A stretch of DNA of 64,000 nucleotides from Rhizobium sp. AC27/96 (GTDB taxonomy: Bacteria > Pseudomonadota > Alphaproteobacteria > Rhizobiales > Rhizobiaceae). Numbering within the stretch: position 1 is the first letter of the stretch; every line of letters starts with the position of its first letter. The position numbers were made by a program, and so were the translations under genes. Shown piece after piece: positions 17,401 to 29,530 of this stretch. A model generated the notes under the pieces. It did no database searches, was not told the DNA's origin, and worked only from the letters and a program-made list of their open reading frames with translations. The stretch covers positions 124,001-188,000 of the forward strand of contig NZ_LXKN01000070.1 of the NCBI RefSeq assembly GCF_001692325.1, written 5' to 3'.

Positions 17401-17499
17401 TGCGGGTGCCAAACGGGCTCGCAAAGCCGTCCCGAGGCCGCCAGGAGTGGGGCCGTGGGGCAAATTCAGAATCGCAATTGTCGCTCACAGGAGGACTCC
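17401..17499 (+). ncRNA. ROSE-like RNA thermometer in the hsp20 leader
   Basis: The 5' UTR of the Hsp20 gene can fold into several hairpins (for example ACGG-CT with AG-CCGT around 17411-17434, and GGCC/GGCC around 17437-17455). Immediately before the start codon TCGCT (17481-17485) faces AGGAGGA (17489-17495) across a three-base loop. This U(C/U)GCU anti-SD with one unpaired G is the hallmark of ROSE elements, which block translation of rhizobial small heat-shock genes until heat melts the SD hairpin. Assigned by motif and position; no folding program was run. Confidence 0.65.
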
Positions 17500-17964
17500 A
17501 TGCGTCACGTAGACTTCTCTCCCCTTTACCGTTCCACCGTCGGTTTCGACCGTCTGTTCACCATGCTCGATACCCTTGCCCAGCCGGATCAGGCTCAGAC
17601 CTATCCGCCCTACAACATCGAGCGCACCGGTGAGAACACCTATCGCATCACGATGGCCGTTGCCGGTTTCGATGAAAAGGAACTGAGCATCGACGCTCAT
17701 GCCCACGTTCTTCACGTCAAGGGCGAAAAGAGCGAAGAGCCGGCTGAAGCCAGCGAATATCTCTATCGCGGCATCGCCAAGCGCGCCTTCGAGCGTCGTT
17801 TCCAGCTCGCCGATCATGTCGAGGTCCAGGCTGCTTCCCTGAAGAATGGTTTGCTGCACATCGATCTGCTGCGCAACATTCCGGAAGCCATGAAGCCCCG
17901 TCGTATCTCGATTGCGGCTGATCCGGTGGAAGCCCCGAAGGCCATCGAGGCTCACATCAACTAA
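17500..17964 (+). CDS. Small heat-shock protein, Hsp20/IbpA family
   Basis: A 154-residue alpha-crystallin-type chaperone. The N-terminus MRHVDFSPLYRSTVGFDRLF is typical of class A rhizobial sHsps; the alpha-crystallin domain spans about 38-130 (YNIERTGENTYRITMAVAGF to the GLLHIDLLRNIPEAMKPR end, where the usual G-L-L motif is visible). It holds unfolded proteins for DnaK/ClpB. AGGAGG sets the start at 17500. Regulation is doubly heat-dependent: an RpoH promoter and a ROSE-like leader. A strong terminator follows. Confidence 0.95.
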   Translation: MRHVDFSPLYRSTVGFDRLFTMLDTLAQPDQAQTYPPYNIERTGENTYRITMAVAGFDEKELSIDAHAHVLHVKGEKSEEPAEASEYLYRGIAKRAFERRFQLADHVEVQAASLKNGLLHIDLLRNIPEAMKPRRISIAADPVEAPKAIEAHIN

Positions 17965-18045
17965 ATCGGGCTGACGGCCCTACGCCGTCATGCCCGGGCT
18001 GATGGTCGCATGACCGTCACGCCTTTGATCCTCCCAAGATCAAAA

Positions 18046-18080
18046 AGAAGCGGCGCTCCATCGGGGCGCCGCTTTTGTTT
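18046..18080. terminator. Bidirectional terminator between hsp20 and the BASS transporter
   Basis: AGCGGCGC and GCGCCGCT form a perfect 8-bp stem (about 18051-18074), with TTTTGTTTT on the plus side and TTCTTTTT on the minus side, so it can end both convergent genes. Confidence 0.85.
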
Positions 18081-18102
18081 TGGGAGGAATATAAGGATAT
18101 TG

Positions 18103-19119
18103 TCAGGCCGCGTTCGTGGCCCCTGTCGCTGCCTCGGTCTTAGCGTCGGCACGCTTCTTGGCGGCGTCGGCATATTTCTGGGCGAGGAAGGCGCAGGTCA
18201 TCAGCTGGATCTGATGGAACAGCATCAGTGGCAATACGATGGCGCCGATACCCTGGCCGGCGAAGATGACATTGGCCATCGGCACACCGCTTGCCAGCGA
18301 CTTTTTCGAGCCGCAGAAGGTGATGGTGATCTCGTCAGCCTTGGAGAAGCCAAGCGCACGGCTGCCGAACATGGTGATGCAGAGCACCATGGCCAGAAGG
18401 ACCATGTTGGCGACGATGACGGTGGCGATGTCGAGTACCGAAAACGTATGCCACAGCCCCTCGACCACTGCCTCGCTGAAGGCGGAATAGACGACCATCA
18501 GGATCGAGCCGCGATCAACCGGCATCAGGATCTTCTTCTTGGAGCGGATCCAGTCGCCGATCCACGGCTGCAGCAATTGGCCGGCGATGAAGGGGGCAAG
18601 CAGCTGCAACATGATCTGCCACAGCACATCCCAAGAAAAACCGCCGCCCTGGCCGCCCACTGAAAACAGCACGCCGACGAGCAGCGGCGTCAGGAACATG
18701 CCGAAGATGTTCGATGCGGAAGCCGAGCAGATGGCGGCGGGAACATTGCCGCCGGCGATCGAGGTGAAAGCGATCGACGACTGTACTGTCGAAGGAAGCA
18801 CGCTCAGAAACAGCAGGCCGGTATAGAGCGACACGGGCAGAACACTGGTCGGTACGATCTGGCCGATGGCGAGCACCAGCAGCGGGAAGATGCCGAAGGT
18901 TGTCAGCAGGATGACGAGATGCAGCCGCCAGTGCAGCATGCCGGCAATGACGACATCGCGCGATAGGCGCGCGCCGTGCAGGAAGAACAGCAGACCGATG
19001 GCAAAGTTTGTCGCGATGCTAAAATAGTGGGCGCTTGTCCCCTGAACGGGAAAGAAGGATGCCGTTAGAACAGTGAGCACCAACAGCATGGTGAAAGTAT
19101 CTGGAAGAAAGCGGCGCAT
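18103..19119 (-). CDS. Bile acid:sodium symporter (BASS) family transporter, YfeH-like
   Basis: A 338-residue polytopic membrane protein with nine to ten hydrophobic helices. The SBF-like/DUF4137 features include GLLFFLHGARLS, FLSVLPSTVQSSIAFTSIAGGN and the crossing motif FCGSKKSLASGVPMAN. BASS relatives carry sodium-coupled organic anions; the substrate of the YfeH branch is not known. The C-terminus is Ala/Lys-rich. The start MRRFLPDTF at 19119 removes a non-hydrophobic extension. It is divergent from a LysR gene (110-bp gap), its probable regulator. Confidence 0.85.
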   Translation of the reverse strand: MRRFLPDTFTMLLVLTVLTASFFPVQGTSAHYFSIATNFAIGLLFFLHGARLSRDVVIAGMLHWRLHLVILLTTFGIFPLLVLAIGQIVPTSVLPVSLYTGLLFLSVLPSTVQSSIAFTSIAGGNVPAAICSASASNIFGMFLTPLLVGVLFSVGGQGGGFSWDVLWQIMLQLLAPFIAGQLLQPWIGDWIRSKKKILMPVDRGSILMVVYSAFSEAVVEGLWHTFSVLDIATVIVANMVLLAMVLCITMFGSRALGFSKADEITITFCGSKKSLASGVPMANVIFAGQGIGAIVLPLMLFHQIQLMTCAFLAQKYADAAKKRADAKTEAATGATNAA

Positions 19120-19229
19120 CGTGCCAACCCCAATCGCGGTTGCAGGTCTTGATAATTGATCCTTGCAGATAGACCTATTGTGATCCACGATGCAAGGAAT
19201 AACAGTTATCGCAATATAGGATAAGCGCT

Positions 19230-20087
19230 ATGCTCGATCTCACGCAGTTGCGCAGCTTCGTTGCCGTGGAGCAGATGGGTAGCTTCACGCTGGCGGCGGA
19301 ACGGCTCGGGCTCGGCCAGTCGACCGTCAGCCAGCATATACAGCGATTGGAAACGGAGCTTGGGCGCAAGCTATTGGCCCGCGACACGCATCGCGTCGTC
19401 CTGACCGGTGATGGCGAGGCTTTGCTCGGCCATGCGCGCAACATGTTGTCGATCGAAGGGGAGGTGCGCCAGCTCTTTGCCGGCAACAGCCTGCGCGGCA
19501 GTCTTCGCCTTGGCGTTTCCGAGGATTTCGTTACCAGCCAGCTCCCCGACGTGCTCGAGGAGTTCGTTCGCTCGCATCCCTCGGTCGATCTCGAATTGAC
19601 CGTTGCGCTCAGCGGCACTCTTTATGAAATGCAGGACAATGGTGATCTGGATCTGGTGCTCGCCAAGCGTCGCCTCGGCGATGTCAGGGGCAAGCTGGTC
19701 TATCGCGAGCCGCTGGTTTGGCTGGCACGCGATCCCGAGCGCATTCGCAGGCTTGCCGGGCCACTGCCGCTAATCGCCTTTCCGGCGCCAAGCGTCACCC
19801 GGGCGGTGGCGCTGGAGGCGCTGCGTCGCCAGCAGGTGCCGTGGCGGATCGTTTGCACCTGCGGCAGCCTTAGCGGGCTGACGGCCGCGGCTCGCGCCGG
19901 CATGGGTGTTCTCGTCCAGCCGCAAAGCATGGCGCCGACCGGGTTGACGGAGATCGCGCCGGGCTGGCTGCCGGCCCTGGAGGATGTGGAATTTGTGCTT
20001 GTGCCACGCAAGGGGGCGGATCAACTTGTGGTCAATGCCCTATCGGAAGACATTTTGACAAAAGTTCGAGGGCCGAGATCAATTTGA
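19230..20087 (+). CDS. LysR-family transcriptional regulator
   Basis: A 285-residue LysR regulator: winged helix-turn-helix at 1-60 (MLDLTQLRSFVAVEQMGSF..LGLGQSTVSQHIQRLE) and a periplasmic-binding-protein-like effector domain from about 90. LysR members typically bind the shared intergenic region and control both themselves and the divergent gene, here the BASS transporter; a small-molecule ligand of that transporter would be the logical inducer. Confidence 0.92.
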   Translation: MLDLTQLRSFVAVEQMGSFTLAAERLGLGQSTVSQHIQRLETELGRKLLARDTHRVVLTGDGEALLGHARNMLSIEGEVRQLFAGNSLRGSLRLGVSEDFVTSQLPDVLEEFVRSHPSVDLELTVALSGTLYEMQDNGDLDLVLAKRRLGDVRGKLVYREPLVWLARDPERIRRLAGPLPLIAFPAPSVTRAVALEALRRQQVPWRIVCTCGSLSGLTAAARAGMGVLVQPQSMAPTGLTEIAPGWLPALEDVEFVLVPRKGADQLVVNALSEDILTKVRGPRSI

Positions 20088-20289
20088 TGATGGTGGCGTA
20101 GACCACAGGGATGGAAAAGCCTTTGTCCAGCATGCGGATAGGATTAAGCTCTTGTTAGGATTTCCTTCGCCGGCTGTCGTTTTGCGCCCCCGCACATCTG
20201 TTCTGCGCAGCGTCCGGTTCAGGTCGCAGTCAGCTTGGGCTGCTATCGTAGGTGGCAGTGGACGAGTTGCATGAGGACATCCGCCCCCG

Positions 20290-20421
20290 ATGACTTATGG
20301 TGCCATCTTCATTTCCGGGCTTGTCGCTTGCGTAATGGCAATGACGGTGATCGTTCACCATGCTCCGGCATCCGATCGCGACGACTTATCGACTTTCAGA
20401 CTGTTCGCGCATCGGAATTAG
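20290..20421 (+). CDS. 43-aa single-pass membrane peptide (new small gene)
   Basis: A 43-residue reading frame, MTYGAIFISGLVACVMAMTV then IVHHAPASDRDD and a polar tail ending HRN. Residues 4-23 form a plausible transmembrane helix, followed by a polar cytoplasmic tail. AGGA lies about 13 bases before the ATG, longer than ideal. A strong rho-independent terminator begins 22 bases after the stop, which strongly supports a transcript ending here. No other gene lies in 20088-20491. The family is not recognised; small hydrophobic proteins of this type often modulate membrane complexes. Confidence 0.55.
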   Translation: MTYGAIFISGLVACVMAMTVIVHHAPASDRDDLSTFRLFAHRN

Positions 20422-20443
20422 AACTGAGCTTTCCTGCGACATT

Positions 20444-20486
20444 GAGCGCCGTCCGGCCTGAAGCCGGCTCCGGCGCTCCTTTTTCT
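20444..20486 (+). terminator. Strong rho-independent terminator
   Basis: GAGCGCCG (20444-20451) pairs perfectly with CGGCGCTC (20471-20478), with an inner CCGGC/GCCGG stem, followed by CTTTTTCTT. The T-run is only on the plus side, so it belongs to the 43-aa gene or to a longer lysR transcript, not to the convergent threonine aldolase. Confidence 0.85.
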
Positions 20487-20491
20487 TGCCG

Positions 20492-21538
20492 TCAGGCCAG
20501 GCAGGCGAGGAAGTTCGTCACGTCGGCGTCGGTCGTGGCGAAGCTGGTGACGAGGCGGATCAGTGTCTCATCACCGCCGACCAGATCCGGCTGCGATTCC
20601 GGGATCGGCCATTCGTAGAACTTCGCACCCTTGTCCTCGGCGGCCTTGGCAGCCGATTTCGATATGATCGCGAAAACTTCGTTAGAAAGCGTCGGCCAGG
20701 CAAGGCGTGCCGAAGGCGCCTTTTCAATGCCGGCGCGCAGGTGGTCGGCCATGCCGTTGGAATGGCGAGCGAGATCCAGCCAGAGGCCATCCTTGAAGTA
20801 ACCATCGAACTGGGCGGCGATGAAGCGCGACTTCGAAAAGAGCTGGGCGGCACGCTTGCGGATGAAATGCATCTCCCTTGCCTGCTCCGGATTGAAGAAG
20901 ACGATCGCCTCGGCGCACCAGCAGCCGTTCTTGGTGCCGCCGAAAGAGAGGATGTCGATCCCACGCTTCCAGGTCATTTCCGCCGGGCTGACACCGAGCG
21001 CGACCAGGGCATTGGCGAAACGCGCGCCATCCATGTGAAGCGGCAGGCGGTCTGCCTTGGCGATGGCGGCGATGGCATCGATTTCGGCGAGCGAATAGAC
21101 CGTGCCGATTTCCGTGGCCTGGGTGATTGTCACCGCGGCGGCGCGGCCGTGATGGACGGCATCCTGGGGGAAGCGGGCAACCTTGGCGGCGAGCGCCTTG
21201 GGATCGATCTTGCCGAGGGCACCATCGACGGTTGCCAGTCGCGCACCGCTGAAGAAGTCAGGTGCACCGCATTCGTCCTCGGCCACATGCGCCTCGTTGT
21301 GACAGAAGCTGATTCCGCCCGGCTTCTGGACGCTGGCGAGCGACAGCGAATTTGCCGCCGTGCCCGTCGCAACGAAAAACACGGCAACCTCGCGCTCGAA
21401 GATCTCCGAGAACTTGGCCTCCACCCGTTGGTCCAGGTCGCTTGTACCATAGGCGGAAGCAAAGCCGCCGGACTCGGCGAGGAGACGTTCAGCGATCTTG
21501 GAGTGGGCGCCAGCCCAGTTATCGGAGGCAAAGAACAT
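20492..21538 (-). CDS. ltaE: Low-specificity L-threonine aldolase
   Basis: A 348-residue PLP enzyme of the beta-eliminating lyase/threonine aldolase family, cleaving L-threonine or L-allo-threonine to glycine and acetaldehyde. The PLP lysine lies in FGGTKNG, with SDNWAG at the amino end, HMDGARF and a conserved HNEAHV region. The ATG at 21538 is taken as start; GGTG lies nine bases upstream, and a TTG four codons earlier is possible. A single-gene unit convergent with the 43-aa gene. Confidence 0.88.
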   Translation of the reverse strand: MFFASDNWAGAHSKIAERLLAESGGFASAYGTSDLDQRVEAKFSEIFEREVAVFFVATGTAANSLSLASVQKPGGISFCHNEAHVAEDECGAPDFFSGARLATVDGALGKIDPKALAAKVARFPQDAVHHGRAAAVTITQATEIGTVYSLAEIDAIAAIAKADRLPLHMDGARFANALVALGVSPAEMTWKRGIDILSFGGTKNGCWCAEAIVFFNPEQAREMHFIRKRAAQLFSKSRFIAAQFDGYFKDGLWLDLARHSNGMADHLRAGIEKAPSARLAWPTLSNEVFAIISKSAAKAAEDKGAKFYEWPIPESQPDLVGGDETLIRLVTSFATTDADVTNFLACLA

Positions 21539-21805
21539 GAAGTGCACCAATTATAAGGAGTGAATAGCAGGCGGCATAAATAGGGTCGGCGGGACCTTAC
21601 GCCAATGCAAAAACCTATCAAGTGCATGAACTTGAACAATCCATCACAGAAATTGATTGGCGCAATCAACAAATAAAATGATGCGCTGCAGCGAAACTTT
21701 ATTGCTCTATTTGCGCAACGAGGGCAATCTTCCGTCGTTCGCTGACGAATTTTTGCCATTTTGCTCTTGCGAAGGCTTAAGCTTTCTGGCATAGAACTGA
21801 TGAAT

Positions 21806-21830
21806 TAGGACAGGGTTGCTGTCCTATTTT
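21806..21830 (+). terminator. Terminator-like hairpin in the gltB upstream region
   Basis: TAGGACAG (21806-21813) and CTGTCCTA (21819-21826) form a perfect 8-bp stem with loop GGTTG, followed by TTTT. It lies 275 bases before the gltB start. A possible promoter (TTGCGA, 17 bases, CATAGA) would start transcription almost on top of it. It may be a leader attenuator, a 5' protective stem, or the end of an unidentified short RNA. Confidence 0.5.
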
Positions 21831-22074
21831 GGCCGCCGAGGCCGAAGATGCGCCAGAGGGTCCTGACGATGTCGGGATTTCAAGCTATAGTTATCGGGAG
21901 CATGCCCTTTCAAGCCTTCCAGGCAATGGGTATTGCGGCGGTGGAATAGCAAGGCGCGGAACGCTGACGACGGGCTCCACTCAAGGGGCCATGGTTCGCG
22001 GCCGGATCTTCACAATGCAACAGAGCTGTCGCGCGTCGGCGCCGGAAACGGACCGCGCGGGACGAAGGATCGCC

Positions 22075-22089
22075 CGCCATGCGGGCCTT
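22075..22089 (+). promoter_or_regulatory. Hairpin just upstream of the gltB ribosome site
   Basis: GCCCGC-CAT-GCGGGC forms a perfect 6-bp stem ending seven bases before the GGAGGG used by gltB. The 21539-22104 stretch otherwise holds no gene that I can support. Confidence 0.35.
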
Positions 22090-22104
22090 ACCGGAGGGAA
22101 GACG

Positions 22105-26829
<4,725 letters not shown>

Positions 26830-26850
26830 TCCGTCTCCTGGCAAACCAGT

Positions 26851-26893
26851 CGAGGATTTCGCCTCGCATTGCGATCGCCATCCGGGCGATCGC
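26851..26893 (+). other. Tandem hairpins between gltB and gltD
   Basis: CGAGG-ATTTCG-CCTCG (26851-26866) and GCGATCGCC-ATCCG-GGCGATCGC (26871-26893, nine perfect pairs) lie in the gltB-gltD spacer. There is no T-run, so this is more likely an mRNA-stabilising or processing structure than a terminator. Confidence 0.55.
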
Positions 26894-27002
26894 GACTGTC
26901 GAACAGCGGAATCAGATGTGAATTACAGTGCCGGACAGGGAACGGATTTTACCCTTGGCACGGGAGCCGGCGGCTCCACTTTTTGAGTGAGGAAACGAAA
27001 GC

Positions 27003-28457
27003 ATGGGCAAGGTAACAGGCTTCCTGGAAATCGACCGGCAGGTCGGCAAGTATCAGCCGGCGTCCGATCGCATCCGGCATTTCCGTGAATTCACGATCCC
27101 CATGTCGGACCCGGAAGTGCAGAAACAGGCAGCGCGCTGCATGGACTGTGGCATTCCTTATTGCCATGGCCCGACCGGCTGCCCGGTGCACAACCAGATC
27201 CCCGATTGGAACGACCTCGTCTACAACAACAACTGGGAAGAGGCGATCCGCAACCTGCATTCGACCAACAACTTCCCGGAGTTCACCGGCCGCGTCTGCC
27301 CCGCACCTTGCGAGGAAGCCTGCACGCTGAACCTGGAAGACGCGCCGGTCGCCATCAAGACCGTCGAGCAGGCGATTGCCGACAAGGCCTACGAGCTCGG
27401 CTTCATCCGCCCGCAGCCGGCAACGGTGCATACCGGCAAGAAGGTCGCCGTCATCGGCTCCGGCCCCGCCGGCATGGCGGCTGCCCAGCAGCTCGGTCGC
27501 GCCGGCCATGAGGTTCATCTCTATGAGCGGGAAAGCAAGGCCGGCGGTCTGCTGCGTTATGGCATCCCGGACTTCAAGATGGAGAAGAACTTCATCGACC
27601 GCCGCGTCGAGCAGATGAAGGGCGAGGGCGTTACCTTCCATTGTGGCGTCAATGTCGGCGTCGACGTGAAGATCGAGCAGCTTCTGGCTGATCATGATGC
27701 CGTGCTCTATTGCGGTGGCTCTGAGACCCCGCGCGAGGCCGGCATTCCCGGCGTCGAGCTGGCCGGGGTCCATGACGCCATGCCCTATCTCGTGCAGCAG
27801 AACCGCCGCGTCGGCCGCGAAAACATCGACAGCGCCGGCTGGCCTGCCGACCCGATCCTGGCCGGTGGCAAGCATATCGTCGTCGTCGGTGGTGGTGATA
27901 CGGCGTCCGACTGCGTCGGCACGGCATTCCGCCAGGGCGCGGTGAAGGTTACCCAGCTCGACATTCGCCCGCAGCCGCCGGAAAAGGAAGACAAGCTCGC
28001 CGTCTGGCCGTTCTGGGCGACGAAGATGCGCACCTCTTCCTCGCAGGCCGAAGGTGCGGTTCGCGAATTCCAGGTGGCGACACTCGAATTCATCGGCGAA
28101 GATGGCGTGCTGACTGGCGTGAAGTGCTGCGAAGTGGATGAGCGCCGCAAGCCGATTGCCGGGACGGAGTTCGTCATCCGCGCCGATCTCGCTTTCATCG
28201 CCATCGGTTTCCGCGGCCCGTTCACGGATAGCGTACTCAAGGAACTCGACGGTAAGCTGACTTTGAACACCGACCGCCGCGGCTCGACCAACGTCGTCGC
28301 CAACGACAAGGACTACAAGACCTCCGTCGACAAGCTCTGGACTGCCGGCGACGTGCGCCGCGGCCAGTCGCTGGTGGTCTGGGCGATCCGCGAGGGACGC
28401 CAGGCAGCGCGTGCGATCGACGAGACCTTGATGGGTTCGACGGTTCTGCCGCGGTAG
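27003..28457 (+). CDS. gltD: Glutamate synthase (NADPH) small subunit
   Basis: The 484-residue GOGAT beta subunit transfers electrons from NADPH via FAD to the large subunit. Visible are the N-terminal [4Fe-4S] cysteines (ARCMDCGIPYCHGPTGCP and RVCPAPCEEACT), the FAD-binding GSGPAGMAAAQQL (about 156-168), the NADPH-binding GGGDTASDC (about 296-304), and the C-terminal TAGDVRRGQSLVVWAI. It follows gltB in the same orientation, so both are probably one transcript. A rho-independent terminator follows the stop. Confidence 0.97.
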   Translation: MGKVTGFLEIDRQVGKYQPASDRIRHFREFTIPMSDPEVQKQAARCMDCGIPYCHGPTGCPVHNQIPDWNDLVYNNNWEEAIRNLHSTNNFPEFTGRVCPAPCEEACTLNLEDAPVAIKTVEQAIADKAYELGFIRPQPATVHTGKKVAVIGSGPAGMAAAQQLGRAGHEVHLYERESKAGGLLRYGIPDFKMEKNFIDRRVEQMKGEGVTFHCGVNVGVDVKIEQLLADHDAVLYCGGSETPREAGIPGVELAGVHDAMPYLVQQNRRVGRENIDSAGWPADPILAGGKHIVVVGGGDTASDCVGTAFRQGAVKVTQLDIRPQPPEKEDKLAVWPFWATKMRTSSSQAEGAVREFQVATLEFIGEDGVLTGVKCCEVDERRKPIAGTEFVIRADLAFIAIGFRGPFTDSVLKELDGKLTLNTDRRGSTNVVANDKDYKTSVDKLWTAGDVRRGQSLVVWAIREGRQAARAIDETLMGSTVLPR

Positions 28458-28487
28458 TCTTCAAGACCGTTCTAAGATCACTATCGG

Positions 28488-28519
28488 AAAGGCCGGGCTC
28501 GTGATGAACCCGGCCTTTT
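28488..28519 (+). terminator. Rho-independent terminator after gltD
   Basis: AAAGGCCGGG pairs with CCCGGCCTTT, followed by TTTTGC. It closes the gltBD operon and sits directly against the end of the convergent aaRS-like gene. Confidence 0.85.
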
Positions 28520-28521
28520 GC

Positions 28522-29271
28522 TTATCTGTTTGCGGCGATATTCCAGTTGTAGACGCAGCGGTCGAGCCCGATGGCAATCTCGAGCACCGTGACAGCGTGG
28601 TCTATCGACGGTCCCTTCCTGGGCTGGCTGCGATAGCGCTGCGGGAAGTCCGTTCGCTTGGAGATCGAGCAGACCTCCATCCATTTGTCGCCGTTATCGA
28701 CTTCGATATCCATCGTCACCTCGGAATAGGCCGGCAGGCGGTCGGAGGGTACGATCCTCGTCGGTAGATGGATGACCGATCCGATCATCCGGCGAACCGG
28801 TTCGAGGCAGGCGACATGGTAGTCATTGCCGCTGTCGGCGGTGAAGGCGCATTGAAATTCGAGCTGCCAGAACTCCTTGAGCCGCACATGCTTTGTCGGC
28901 TGCTCCTGTTCGCGACGATAGGATTTCCCCGCTTGCCAGACGCATAAAGGCAGGCGCGTTCTGGAGTGATTTCCGAGAACATGCTGCATGTAGATGTAGG
29001 TCGAAGGCGTCGTCTCAGGTCGGAGTACCAGTGCGGTATCGGTTTCTGACAAGCGCTCCTGCACCCATATATCTTCATGGGAATAGGCATTCGAAACGAG
29101 GCTGCGCGGCATCAAGGTCGGGGCTTCCACCCTTCGGACATCCCAGGCAGGGTTTACGGATCGCAGGAAGCTGCGGATATAATCGGAAAAGTACCGGACG
29201 AGATCCTCGCGCAGGCGGATATCCCGCTCTTCCCAATGAACGAGCGAATTGACGTTGTAGATATTGAGCAC
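28522..29271 (-). CDS. Orphan class II aminoacyl-tRNA synthetase-like catalytic core (GlyRS-type)
   Basis: A 249-residue protein made only of a class II aaRS catalytic fold. Motif 2 is visible as AGKSYRREQ..VRLKEFWQLEFQ (about 114-140), a GlyRS-like RTDF segment in the middle, and motif 3 as LEIAIGLDRCVYNW near the end. The substrate-side LRPETTPSTYIYMQ is close to the RPETAQG of dimeric glycyl-tRNA synthetases. No anticodon-binding domain is present. Rhizobia charge tRNA-Gly with the unrelated GlyQS, so this is probably not the housekeeping enzyme; tRNA-independent aminoacyl activation is possible. The GTG at 29271 has GGAG eight bases upstream; an ATG 24 codons earlier lies in a structured leader. 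Confidence 0.78.
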   Translation of the reverse strand: MLNIYNVNSLVHWEERDIRLREDLVRYFSDYIRSFLRSVNPAWDVRRVEAPTLMPRSLVSNAYSHEDIWVQERLSETDTALVLRPETTPSTYIYMQHVLGNHSRTRLPLCVWQAGKSYRREQEQPTKHVRLKEFWQLEFQCAFTADSGNDYHVACLEPVRRMIGSVIHLPTRIVPSDRLPAYSEVTMDIEVDNGDKWMEVCSISKRTDFPQRYRSQPRKGPSIDHAVTVLEIAIGLDRCVYNWNIAANR

Positions 29272-29317
29272 GTGCCATTCTCCATGGGCAACGTTTATGT
29301 TTTGGGTAAGGGCTTTA

Positions 29318-29368
29318 CGTCCAGCAGCCGCCGGACAGGCCAATGCCTCCGGCCGTCACGGCTGGACG
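29318..29368 (-). promoter_or_regulatory. Large leader hairpin before the aaRS-like gene
   Basis: CGTCCAG (29318-29324) faces CTGGACG (29362-29368), with inner stems AGCCG/CGGCT and CCGGA/TCCGG. The stop codon of the 33-codon leader frame lies inside the stem (29356-29358), and the hairpin ends 46 bases before the GTG start. There is no T-run. The arrangement resembles translation-coupled attenuation, but this is inference. Confidence 0.5.
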
Positions 29369-29457
29369 CGGAGACCTCGGCCGGAGAAAGCGCGCAGAAT
29401 CGCGACCTGCGGGCAGGTGCGGTTACGATCGATATGATCTGCGCTGATGGTGCTCAT
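29356..29457 (-). CDS. 33-codon leaderless reading frame upstream of the aaRS-like gene
   Basis: ATG at 29457 opens a frame reading MSTISADHIDRNRTCPQV and ending LRVQP at 29356, with five arginine codons. The predicted transcript start from the TTGACA/TAGAAA promoter falls on the A of this ATG, so it would be translated without a leader. It may be a leader peptide sensing arginine (or general) charging, or a small protein; or it may be chance. Expression is not proven. Confidence 0.4.
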   Translation of the reverse strand: MSTISADHIDRNRTCPQVAILRAFSGRGLRVQP

Positions 29458-29463
29458 GCCGTT

Positions 29464-29492
29464 TTTCTATTGGCGCACTGCGATATTGTCAA
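29464..29492 (-). promoter_or_regulatory. Sigma70 promoter of the aaRS-like gene
   Basis: On the minus strand TTGACA (29492-29487) and TAGAAA (29469-29464) are separated by 17 bases. This is among the best housekeeping-type promoters that I see in the window and gives a start at about 29457, 186 bases before the gene. Confidence 0.7.
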
Positions 29493-29530
29493 ACGGACAT
29501 CGCAGCGCATTCGGCTTGTCTGGAAAGTAA

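Noticed and set aside
20235..20618. Plus-strand frame of 127 codons through the region downstream of lysR
   Set aside because: It runs through the strong terminator and into the end of the threonine aldolase gene; composition is Ser/Arg-rich. The 43-codon frame ending before the terminator is far more plausible.
21829..22104. A 92-codon amino-terminal extension of gltB
   Set aside because: The frame is open, but GGAGGG lies directly before the ATG at 22105 and the resulting 1574 residues fit GltB; the upstream part looks like an untranslated leader.
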